From the NCBI GenBank assembly GCA_964387795.1, contig CAYLYP010000002.1, positions 57,085 to 121,084 on the forward strand: 64,000 bases of DNA. Reading direction: 5' to 3'. Positions within the stretch are counted from its first letter, which is position 1; the number at the start of each line of letters is the position of its first letter. Below are positions 56,914-64,000 of the stretch, piece by piece. The notes below the pieces were generated by a model. The model saw only the letters and a program-made list of their open reading frames with translations, was not told the DNA's origin and did no database searches. Position numbers and translations under genes: made by a program. Source of the stretch: CAYLYP01 sp964387795 (GTDB taxonomy: Bacteria > Bacteroidota > Bacteroidia > Bacteroidales > UBA7960).

Positions 56914-57933
56914 ATGTCATGTGGACATGCCATGGGATATCCACACCACCACCCTGTATTTTGGATGGTGTTTATTTCTGGAAACGGTAAATATGTAATC
57001 AAACAGATTAAACAAAGCATAAATATAGGATCCTACGCCCATAACAGTACTTTTATGGATGAAGGTTATGGCAGTGGTGTAGTAAAACAATTGTCGGTTG
57101 ATTTGAAAAACGAATTTCCCGATATGGGGCTATCGCCCCGTAACCTATGGAATATGAAGCGCTTCTATGAACGCTATTATCAGGCAGATGCAAAACTGCA
57201 ACGCAGCGTAGCAGTTTTGCCATGGCGGCATAATTTACTTTTACTCGAAAAAATACAATCATTCGATGCTGTGGTATTTTACGCAAACGAGGTGCTTACA
57301 AAAGGCTGGTCGAGAGATTTGTTGCTCAATGCCATTAAAATGAATAGCTTTGGATATGCTCAAAAACACATAAAATCAAACAACTTCAACCAAACGCTCC
57401 CTGAAATTCATGCTGAATATGCCAATGAAGTTTTTAAAAGCTCATATAACCTTGGTTTTTTGAGCATAACCGAACCCATTAAGGAACGAGAGTTAGAAAA
57501 AAGGCTTTCTGCAAAAATAAGAGACTTTATTTTGGAGTTGGGTAAGGGATTTTCATTTATCGGCAACCAATATGTGCTGGAATACAATGGCAAAGAGTAT
57601 AGTGTTGATATGCTGTTCTTTCATCGCGGGTTGCAGTCATTAGTAGCTATTGAATTAAAAATAGGCGGTTTCAAGGCAGAATACGCGGGCAAGATGAATC
57701 TCTATCTTTCCTTGCTTGACCGCATTGAAAAAGGCGAAACCGAAAACCAATCGATTGGCATTATTCTTTGTGCCGATAAAGACCACCTGGATGTGGAAAT
57801 TGCCCTACAAGACATTAATAAACCCATTGGTGTAGCCGAATATCAATTGTTGCTTCCTAAAGAAAAATTACAGACATTGGTTATAAATGAAATAAAATCA
57901 ATAGAGCAGGAAAATGAACAGCAAGGAATTTAA
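56914..57933 (+). CDS. YhcG/DUF1016-family PD-(D/E)XK nuclease, N-terminally truncated
   Basis: A 339-residue DUF1016 protein. The DUF1016_N part starts only at YGSGVVKQLSVDLKNEFPDMGLSPRNLWNMKRFYERY (about residue 52). The usual preceding helix with LYWxIG is missing and is replaced by unrelated residues from a repeated DNA block. The C-terminal nuclease domain is intact (FIGNQYVLEYNGKEYSVDMLFFHRGLQSLVAIELKIGGF), with the D...ExK set. The family occurs in defence islands and with RM genes. It may be a working shorter form started internally, or a relic. It shares block alpha (about 56930-57050) with 63736-63871. Confidence 0.8.
   Translation: MSCGHAMGYPHHHPVFWMVFISGNGKYVIKQIKQSINIGSYAHNSTFMDEGYGSGVVKQLSVDLKNEFPDMGLSPRNLWNMKRFYERYYQADAKLQRSVAVLPWRHNLLLLEKIQSFDAVVFYANEVLTKGWSRDLLLNAIKMNSFGYAQKHIKSNNFNQTLPEIHAEYANEVFKSSYNLGFLSITEPIKERELEKRLSAKIRDFILELGKGFSFIGNQYVLEYNGKEYSVDMLFFHRGLQSLVAIELKIGGFKAEYAGKMNLYLSLLDRIEKGETENQSIGIILCADKDHLDVEIALQDINKPIGVAEYQLLLPKEKLQTLVINEIKSIEQENEQQGI
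56930..57050 (+). repeat. Direct repeat alpha, copy 1
   Basis: Shares with 63736-63871 the runs CACCCTGTATTTTGGATGGT, TTAAACAAAGCATAAA and ATATAGGATCCTAC. It covers the 5' end of the YhcG-like frame. The shared peptide PVFWMVF...YV..Q.KQSI is readable in both copies, so the block is of coding origin. Confidence 0.85.
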
Positions 57934-57989
57934 ACCTTTGACATAGTTCATTTAAAGATAGATCCCAATGCTATGTTTTTTTGATTTTG

Positions 57990-58110
57990 AAAAGAAGTGA
58001 AATGAATATTAAACTTTAACTTCTTTCCTGATTTTTCATTAGCTTTTTTAAAACATTCTCTGTTAAAACATTATCATTTATTGCTTTTTTGATATTTTTG
58101 TAAGAGGAAG
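57990..58110 (+). repeat. Direct repeat beta, copy 1 (promoter-like)
   Basis: Shares AGAAGTGAAATG, TTTCTTTCCTGATTTT and TCATTTATTGCTTTTTTGAT with 59688-59808, and its second half with 63892-63972. It contains the -7-like box TATTTTTG at 58093-58100. It lies between the YhcG-like gene and the DUF3800 gene. Confidence 0.88.
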
Positions 58111-58306
58111 TTTGATTTTAACCCCATAAACCATATAAATCTCAATCGTTAAATACCAAAATTATTAACTGCTTAAATAAATGCTCTTTATTTATAGCTT
58201 GAAATGAAAAAATAATCAAATCCAAATCTGCACACTCACCTCTTTGTTAGATACTTCGTTGCCAATGTTGAGGGGAACGAAAATAAGGTTTTAAAGCTAG
58301 TTAATT

Positions 58307-59020
58307 ATGAGAACCGAATACAACATTTACTGCGATGAGAGTTGTCACCTGGAAAACGACCATATCAAGGTTATGGTATTAGGTGCCATTTGGTGCCCAA
58401 CAGATGTTAAGCATTTGGTGTTTAAACATATTCGCGAAATTAAGGTTAAATATGGTTTAAAACCCGATTTAGAAATAAAATGGAACAAGGTATCAGAGGC
58501 CAGGGTTGATTTTTACATAGAACTTATTAACTTCTTTTTCGATAATGACGATTTACACTTCAGGGGTTTGGTTGTACCAGACAAAACTCTATTAAATCAT
58601 GAATTTTTCAAACAGGATCATAATACTTTTTACTATAAAATGTATTTCGATTTATTAAAAGTGATTTTAGCCCCTCATTGTGGATACAATATTTATATCG
58701 ATAAAAAAGATACAAAAGGACAAGAAAGGGTTCTTGAATTACAGAAAATACTTCGCAATAATCATTACGATTATCAAAACCAGATAATTCGTAAAATCCA
58801 ACAGGTCAATTCCCATGAAGTAGAGCTTTTACAAATAACCGATTTGCTATGTGGGGCATTATCTTATTTTCATAGAAGTTTACAAAGTAATGAAGCAAAA
58901 CTGGAATTAATTGAGAAAATAAGGTATCGTTCAGGTTATAGCTTAATGAAATCAACCCTTTACAAGGAAGATAAAATGAATGTATTCATTTGGAGGGCAA
59001 AGGAGGTAAACAATGAATGA
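58307..59020 (+). CDS. DUF3800 protein (RNase H-like fold)
   Basis: A 237-residue DUF3800 protein. The start YNIYCDESCHLENDHIKVMVLGAIW carries the conserved D-E-S, and LLQITDLLCGALSYFH near residue 185 carries the second conserved Asp. YNIYIDKKDTKGQERVLEL is the central strand/helix. The fold is related to RNase H-like nucleases, and members are common in phage-defence islands and beside RM systems. The following gene overlaps by 8 bases, so the two are translated together. Nuclease activity is predicted, not shown. Confidence 0.86.
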   Translation: MRTEYNIYCDESCHLENDHIKVMVLGAIWCPTDVKHLVFKHIREIKVKYGLKPDLEIKWNKVSEARVDFYIELINFFFDNDDLHFRGLVVPDKTLLNHEFFKQDHNTFYYKMYFDLLKVILAPHCGYNIYIDKKDTKGQERVLELQKILRNNHYDYQNQIIRKIQQVNSHEVELLQITDLLCGALSYFHRSLQSNEAKLELIEKIRYRSGYSLMKSTLYKEDKMNVFIWRAKEVNNE

Positions 59021-59486
59021 AATTATCGATCTGCCTGAATTAATATTTCTGGAGGATTATAATGGTGACTATATAAGTTTTATCAATGCTGTATATGCGA
59101 TTTTTGAAAATGACTTTATTAAGCATAAAACAAAATTTCGAGGTGAAGAGCTTCGTCTGAAAAGAAATCCAATATTTCAGGATTGCGCATACACTTTTTA
59201 TCACATGACTCACAAGGGCATAGATGAGCAGAACCGGGAACCTGATTTGAGACGATGCGAAAGAATGCCTTGGGCACGCCCGGTAATTGAAAAATGTGAC
59301 ACTTGGAGTTTGAAAATATGGCCGCAGAAAAGAAATGGATCAAACAGAATTTGCATTTGGCTCGAGTTGGAAAATGAGCCTGATTATTTTGTAATTATTG
59401 ATATCCGAAAGGAGTATAAGTTACTTTGGACAGCCTTTGTTGCAGAATATGGACATGAAAAAAAGAAGAAAAAAAAAAGAATATGA
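59013..59486 (+). CDS. Hypothetical protein coupled to DUF3800
   Basis: A 157-residue protein starting 8 bases before the DUF3800 stop. Its C-terminal half has the pattern RRCERMPWARPVIEKCD, RICIWLELENEPDYFVIIDIRKEYKLLWTAF and a Lys-rich tail. That resembles the beta-sheet core of BECR-fold (RelE/Barnase-like) RNases, with several Arg and a Tyr/Lys tail. This is a shape-based guess; no family was identified. Overlapping genes bracketed by beta repeats suggest a two-gene cassette. The tail includes a poly-A run at 59459-59480 that could slip. Confidence 0.7.
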   Translation: MNEIIDLPELIFLEDYNGDYISFINAVYAIFENDFIKHKTKFRGEELRLKRNPIFQDCAYTFYHMTHKGIDEQNREPDLRRCERMPWARPVIEKCDTWSLKIWPQKRNGSNRICIWLELENEPDYFVIIDIRKEYKLLWTAFVAEYGHEKKKKKKRI

Positions 59487-59687
59487 AGCCTGGCTAAAAA
59501 CACAGAAATCGCCAAGGGATACCTGACGATTTCGTAACTCCTTTAACACCTGGTTAATGAGATAATGCAAATATAAGCATTATATATTAGACAGCCAACT
59601 TTTTATCAAAAATGATTTGTCTGACAGAACATTGCATCGAAGCACTCACTATCGGATTATTATATTAACTCAGTTACTATATTTCGC

Positions 59688-59808
59688 AAAAGAAGTGAAA
59701 TGGATATTAATCTTTAATTTCTTTCCTGATTTTCTATGAGCATTGTAAAACATTTTCCGCCAAAACGTTATCATTTATTGCTTTTTTGATATTTTTGTTA
59801 AGGGAAAT
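59688..59808 (+). repeat. Direct repeat beta, copy 2 (promoter-like)
   Basis: Second full copy of the block at 57990-58110, with box TATTTTTG at 59790-59797. It lies just upstream of the Type IIG gene, 98 bases before its ATG. Confidence 0.88.
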
Positions 59809-59905
59809 CTGAATAAATAGTTATTGTTTGGCACAAGTAAAGAAAGAACAATAACAAGGTATATAGTAATCACTTGCGGATGGCAGTTCTAAACGGGAAT
59901 TATTT

Positions 59906-62900
59906 ATGAATGGGCAAATACGGATATTGAAACCTCGAAAGGCACTAAACAAAGCCTTCCTGAAAGTTAAACCTAACAGGACTGAAATAGAATGTTTTAA
60001 GACCAATTTGTCGCAACTTCTTGACAGGATCAATGACAACGAATCAGAAGAATTTCATAAAAACCTCCTTAGTGATTTTTTAAAAAAAACCTATTACGAA
60101 CCAAACCACTTTATAAATACAAAGGGTCGAAACGACCTTGTTATACATAACACAAACAGCGCATCAGGAACTGTAGGTGTAATTATTGAAGCTAAAAAAC
60201 CTGCCAATAAAACAGAGATGATGAAAGCACCCTCGCCGGGGGACACACAGAGTCAAATGCTTTCAAGGATAAACGTTAAGGCATTTCAGGAATTGGTTTT
60301 GTATTATTTGAGAGAGCGGGTCACGAATAAAAATATTGAGATAAAACACCTTATTGCGACCAATATTAATGAATGGTTCATTTTTGACGCAATGCTTTTC
60401 GAAAGGTTATTTGCCCAAAATAAAAACCTTGTAAAACAATTTAACGATTTTGAAAGTGGGCGGTTGGCTGATACTAAAACAGATTTTTTCTACAAGCAGG
60501 TTGCAGAACCGTTTATCGCAGAAATGAAGCACGAAATTGAATTTACATACTTCAATATCCAGGAATATGAAAAGCCTTTGCGTAATACAGATAAACAAGA
60601 TGATAACCAGCTAATAGCCCTTTTTAAATTACTTTCGCCCGAACATCTTTTAAAACTTCCTTTCGCCAACGACAGCAATAGCCTTGACAAACGTTTTTAC
60701 GGTGAATTGCTTCATATAATTGGGTTAACCGAAACCAAAGAAGGAGGTAAAAAACTTATCGAACGAAACAAAGAAGGCGAACGACATACAGGTTCATTTA
60801 TTGAAAATGCAATTATTCAAATAGACAGCCTTGATAAAATCTCACGTTTAGAAAACGCAAATCAATTTGGTGCAAACTTGCAGGAAAGGCTTTTCGGTGT
60901 AGCACTTGAATTGAGTATTACGTGGATTAACCGGATTTTATTTTTGAAATTGCTCGAAGCACAATTAATATCTTACCACAAGGGCGATAAATCGTATGGT
61001 TTTTTGAGTAACGATAAAATAAAGGATTATGATGACCTAAACAGTCTGTTTTTCCAAGTACTTGCCCGAAAACAAAATGAAAGGAACGAAGATGTAAGGG
61101 CAGTATTCTCAAAAGTGCCTTACTTAAACAGCTCATTGTTTGAACCAACAGACATTGAACATGCTACCATTTTTATCAGCAACTTACGTGATGACAGGAC
61201 TATTCCGATTTATCCACAAACCGTATTAAAAGACAGCATAGGCAAAAAGCGGACAGGAATTATTAACCCGCTTGAATATCTTTTTGAATTTCTAAACGCT
61301 TATGATTTTACCAGCGAAGGAAGCGAAGAAATTCAGGAAGATAACAAAACCCTTATCAATGCTTCGGTTCTTGGTTTGATTTTTGAGAAAATCAATGGTT
61401 ACAAGGATGGTTCGTTTTTTACACCTGGTTTTATTACAATGTATATGTGCCGTGAAACCATTCGTAAAGCGGTGGTTCAAAAATTCAATGAAAAAAAAGC
61501 CTGGAATTGCACCGATATTAAATCCCTTTACGATAAAATTGAAGACCGGAATGAAGCCAACAGTATCATCAATGATTTAAAAATATGTGACCCTGCTGTT
61601 GGTTCCGGGCACTTTTTAGTTTCAGCCCTCAACGAAATAATTGCCATAAAATCAGAACTTGGGATTTTAATGGACATTGATGGACGTCTTTTGCGGGACA
61701 TTCAAATAGAAGTAGTAAATGATGAACTTCAGGTTATTGACATTGAAGACGATGAACTCTTTTTTTATCTTGCCCCTGCTCCGCGAAAAGAACTCACAAC
61801 AAGAAATAAATTCAATGGTGATACTCACAATGTTAAACCTGAAAAAATCCCTTATCGCCAATTAATCCAACAATCACTTTTTAAAGAAAAGCAATTTATT
61901 ATCGAAAATTGTTTGTTTGGCGTTGATATTAATCCGAATTCAGTAAAGATTTGCCGTCTTCGCCTTTGGATTGAGTTACTAAAAAACACCTATTACACAC
62001 CCGAAAGCAATTATACTGAACTTGAAACACTACCCAATATTGATATCAATATCAAATGTGGAAACTCGTTAATAAGCCGATACCCACTTGATGCAAACCT
62101 TAAACTGGCTTTAAAAAGCAGCAAATGGAGCATCGAAAGTTATCGTTTGGCCATCTCAACATATAGGAACACGAATGATAAAAACATAAAACGGGAGATG
62201 GAGAAGTTAATCCTTCATATCAAGCAGGATTTTACTTCCGAAATCAGAAGAAATGATCCATTGAAATCGCGTATGGATAAGCTGGCCAATGAATTGTACA
62301 ACCGTTTTACCGGTAATTTTCTTTTTGAACATGAGGAGCAATACAACAAAAAGGGTGATGACCTAAATAAGAAACGAAAAAAAGAACAACAAAAGCTGGA
62401 AGCAGAAATTAAAGAGCTTACTCAAAAAATAGAAGAAATAAAAAACAGCAAGATATTCGAAAACGCTTTTGAATGGCGATTTGAGTTTCCTGAAGTATTG
62501 GATGATAACGGGGATTTTGTTGGGTTTGATGTGGTGATTGGGAATCCGCCATATATTGATTTAAAAGGATTAGACAATAATCTTGTCAACTACATTTTTT
62601 CAAATTATCCAACATCATCAAATAGAGTCAACTTATATTCCACATTTGTAGAAAAGGCTTTTTCGCTTCTAAGAAATGAAGGGTTGTTTTCATTTATTAT
62701 GCCTAATTCTATCTTAATGGGTTCGTCTTACCAAAACCTAAGAAACTTAATTAAAAAAGGGATTTATGGAATTATAAAACTTCCTGAAAAAGTTTTTGAA
62801 GATGCAACAGTTGAAACAGTAATCATTGAATTTCAGAAAGATAAACAATTTGACTATTGTAATACTTTGGCTTACAAAAAAAACGACAAAGTGACTGAAT

Positions 62901-63691
62901 TAGATATAAATTTTAAATACTTAGTATCTAAGAAGTCATGGGAAATATATAGCGAGCCAAAATTTAATATTTATATTTCGGACGATATCCTTAAGCCCTT
63001 AAGCAAAATACATGGAAAAGGCAAACGCTTGGAAGAAATTGCAGACTTTACCCTTGGAATTACACCTTATGACAGATATAAAGGACATTCAAAAGAGATT
63101 ATTGAAAACAAAGAATTTCATTCAGATATAGCAATATCTGACGATTATAAACCTTTGATTAAAGGCGAAAATATTGTTCCTTATCATATTGACGATAAAG
63201 TCAACGGATTTATTAAATATGGTTCTTGGCTTGGTGCTCCACGAGAAGAAAGATTTTTTATTGAACCCAGGGTAATTGTTCGACAAATTGTTTCAGGTAA
63301 ACCACCCAAGATTTTTGCAGGATTTACTGATAACGCTTTGTATTTTACTCAAATTGGATTTGCAATTATTCCAAAATCCGATATTACAGTTTTTGAATTA
63401 ACCGCACTATTAAACAGCAAGTTGATTAATTTTTATCATAAGTATTTATTCCTGGATATTGAGAAAGAACTCTTTCAAAAAATACTGATTGAAAACTGTA
63501 AGTTGTTTCCATGCATACCCTATGTAGATAAAAATAAGGTAAAAGAGATTATTGAAAAAATAATTAAAGAAAAATTAACTAATCCTGATGCAGATACAAC
63601 TGAATTTGAAGAACAACTTGATAAAATGACTTACCAGCTTTATGACTTGACTGAAGAGGAGATAGCCATTATTGAAAACAGCGTAAAATAG
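59906..63691 (+). CDS. Type IIG restriction-modification enzyme (Eco57I-like)
   Basis: A 1,261-residue fused endonuclease/methyltransferase. The N-terminal DUF7149-like opening (ILKPRKALNKAFLKVKPNR) is followed by a PD-(D/E)XK site (DLVIHN ... GVIIEAKKP, residues about 78-98). The gamma-class N6-adenine methyltransferase has SAM motif DPAVGSGHFLVSALNE near 562 and catalytic NPPY near 881 (VIGNPPYIDLKG). A helical linker lies about 800-860. The C-terminal TaqI-like recognition domain about 1030-1261 includes YKPLIKGENIVPYHI and ALYFTQIGFAII. It cuts and methylates a site set by that domain. No separate specificity gene is needed. All key motifs are intact, so it looks active. Confidence 0.93.
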   Translation: MNGQIRILKPRKALNKAFLKVKPNRTEIECFKTNLSQLLDRINDNESEEFHKNLLSDFLKKTYYEPNHFINTKGRNDLVIHNTNSASGTVGVIIEAKKPANKTEMMKAPSPGDTQSQMLSRINVKAFQELVLYYLRERVTNKNIEIKHLIATNINEWFIFDAMLFERLFAQNKNLVKQFNDFESGRLADTKTDFFYKQVAEPFIAEMKHEIEFTYFNIQEYEKPLRNTDKQDDNQLIALFKLLSPEHLLKLPFANDSNSLDKRFYGELLHIIGLTETKEGGKKLIERNKEGERHTGSFIENAIIQIDSLDKISRLENANQFGANLQERLFGVALELSITWINRILFLKLLEAQLISYHKGDKSYGFLSNDKIKDYDDLNSLFFQVLARKQNERNEDVRAVFSKVPYLNSSLFEPTDIEHATIFISNLRDDRTIPIYPQTVLKDSIGKKRTGIINPLEYLFEFLNAYDFTSEGSEEIQEDNKTLINASVLGLIFEKINGYKDGSFFTPGFITMYMCRETIRKAVVQKFNEKKAWNCTDIKSLYDKIEDRNEANSIINDLKICDPAVGSGHFLVSALNEIIAIKSELGILMDIDGRLLRDIQIEVVNDELQVIDIEDDELFFYLAPAPRKELTTRNKFNGDTHNVKPEKIPYRQLIQQSLFKEKQFIIENCLFGVDINPNSVKICRLRLWIELLKNTYYTPESNYTELETLPNIDINIKCGNSLISRYPLDANLKLALKSSKWSIESYRLAISTYRNTNDKNIKREMEKLILHIKQDFTSEIRRNDPLKSRMDKLANELYNRFTGNFLFEHEEQYNKKGDDLNKKRKKEQQKLEAEIKELTQKIEEIKNSKIFENAFEWRFEFPEVLDDNGDFVGFDVVIGNPPYIDLKGLDNNLVNYIFSNYPTSSNRVNLYSTFVEKAFSLLRNEGLFSFIMPNSILMGSSYQNLRNLIKKGIYGIIKLPEKVFEDATVETVIIEFQKDKQFDYCNTLAYKKNDKVTELDINFKYLVSKKSWEIYSEPKFNIYISDDILKPLSKIHGKGKRLEEIADFTLGITPYDRYKGHSKEIIENKEFHSDIAISDDYKPLIKGENIVPYHIDDKVNGFIKYGSWLGAPREERFFIEPRVIVRQIVSGKPPKIFAGFTDNALYFTQIGFAIIPKSDITVFELTALLNSKLINFYHKYLFLDIEKELFQKILIENCKLFPCIPYVDKNKVKEIIEKIIKEKLTNPDADTTEFEEQLDKMTYQLYDLTEEEIAIIENSVK

Positions 63692-63735
63692 CCTCTATGA
63701 CCAAAGATACCACAAAAGAATTATTTGACGAAAGA

Positions 63736-63871
63736 CAAATGGGATGTCCACGCTATCACCAACCCCCACCCTGTATTTTGGATGGTATTTGTTTCGAGGA
63801 AAAGGGAATATGTAAACGAACAGCTTAAACAAAGCATAAAATATAGGATCCTACACCCATAGCAATGCAGT
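63736..63871 (+). pseudogene. Remnant of a second YhcG-like 5' end (repeat alpha, copy 2)
   Basis: Homologous to the start of the YhcG-like gene at 56930-57050 at both DNA and protein level. The frame reads PVFWMVFVSRKREYVNEQLK and then meets a stop (TAG) after a 1-base insertion relative to copy 1. The rest of the gene is absent; repeat beta copy 3 follows within about 20 bases. It looks like a deletion derivative of the alpha-YhcG-beta unit. Confidence 0.75.
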
Positions 63872-63891
63872 TTAGTTAAAAGAAAACATTC

Positions 63892-63972
63892 ATTTTTTTC
63901 ATAGAGACGGTAAAACATTTTCTGCCAAAACATTTTCATTTATTGCTTTTTTGATATTTTTGTAAGAGGAAA
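63892..63972 (+). repeat. Direct repeat beta, copy 3 (partial)
   Basis: Carries TAAAACATTTTCTGCCAAAA, TCATTTATTGCTTTTTTGAT and TATTTTTG (63955-63962) as in copies 1 and 2, but the 5' third has diverged. It probably precedes another gene starting just beyond the window. Confidence 0.82.
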
Positions 63973-64000
63973 GAAATAATTCTATTATTGTTGTTGACAA

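Noticed and set aside
63721..63939. 72-residue minus-strand ORF at the window end
   Set aside because: It is the antisense of repeats alpha and beta, with no conserved counterpart at 56930-57050.

Overview
The window looks like a chromosomal segment of a Bacteroidota bacterium, probably Bacteroidales or a near relative. The basis is a 1,092-residue SecA with a C-terminal zinc motif, a TonB-dependent receptor with a carboxypeptidase-like N-terminal domain paired with a DUF4249 lipoprotein, a DPSL-type ferritin, a fused GH3/beta-lactamase protein, and several Bacteroidota-type -7 promoter boxes (TAnnTTTG) ahead of genes. The DNA is AT-rich and shows no rRNA, tRNA or CRISPR array. No taxonomic search could be run.

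Layout. 1-5269: a 5'-truncated cyclic-nucleotide-domain/aspartase fusion, then minus-strand genes for an EamA transporter, a PepSY-like membrane protein (fed by a 93-bp tandem repeat), a lipoprotein and a secreted protein. 5419-6738: a HepT/MntA toxin-antitoxin pair between two near-identical ~298-bp direct repeats. 6753-11010: an SGNH-like/MBOAT O-acylation pair, a ~340-bp MITE-like element and a thioferritin. 11555-16090: a TonB receptor/DUF4249 pair and an Rpn-type nuclease. 16706-21772: a signalling and envelope set (SiaC-like protein, TPR-SpoIIE phosphatase, OmpA-like and Ig-like proteins). 21960-26902: DnaE, thioredoxin and a DUF58 protein. 27190-33973: two large sensor kinases. 34028-43275: alkyladenine glycosylase, RlmI, a MATE pump, an LRR protein, GH3/beta-lactamase, YgjV-GNAT and a membrane protein. 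43619-53462: SecA, a TetR regulator, a C45-type hydrolase, a nucleotidyltransferase-fold protein, a DUF6973-like protein and an S9 peptidase.

53500-64000 is an accessory island rich in palindromes and direct repeats. It carries a Fic protein, a truncated YhcG/DUF1016 nuclease, a DUF3800 gene overlapping a small unknown gene, and a Type IIG restriction-modification enzyme. A ~120-bp repeat containing TATTTTTG recurs at the module boundaries (57990, 59688, 63892), and part of the YhcG unit is repeated after the restriction gene, which suggests modular shuffling.

The most unusual signal is a 93-bp repeat encoding a 31-residue unit with the core M[E/K]FHPT...FTDE. It is tandem at 3370-3634 and single, diverged and indel-free at 19025-19117. 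At both loci the start codon of the following envelope gene falls on exactly the same base of the repeat. This could be a mobile leader or start module.
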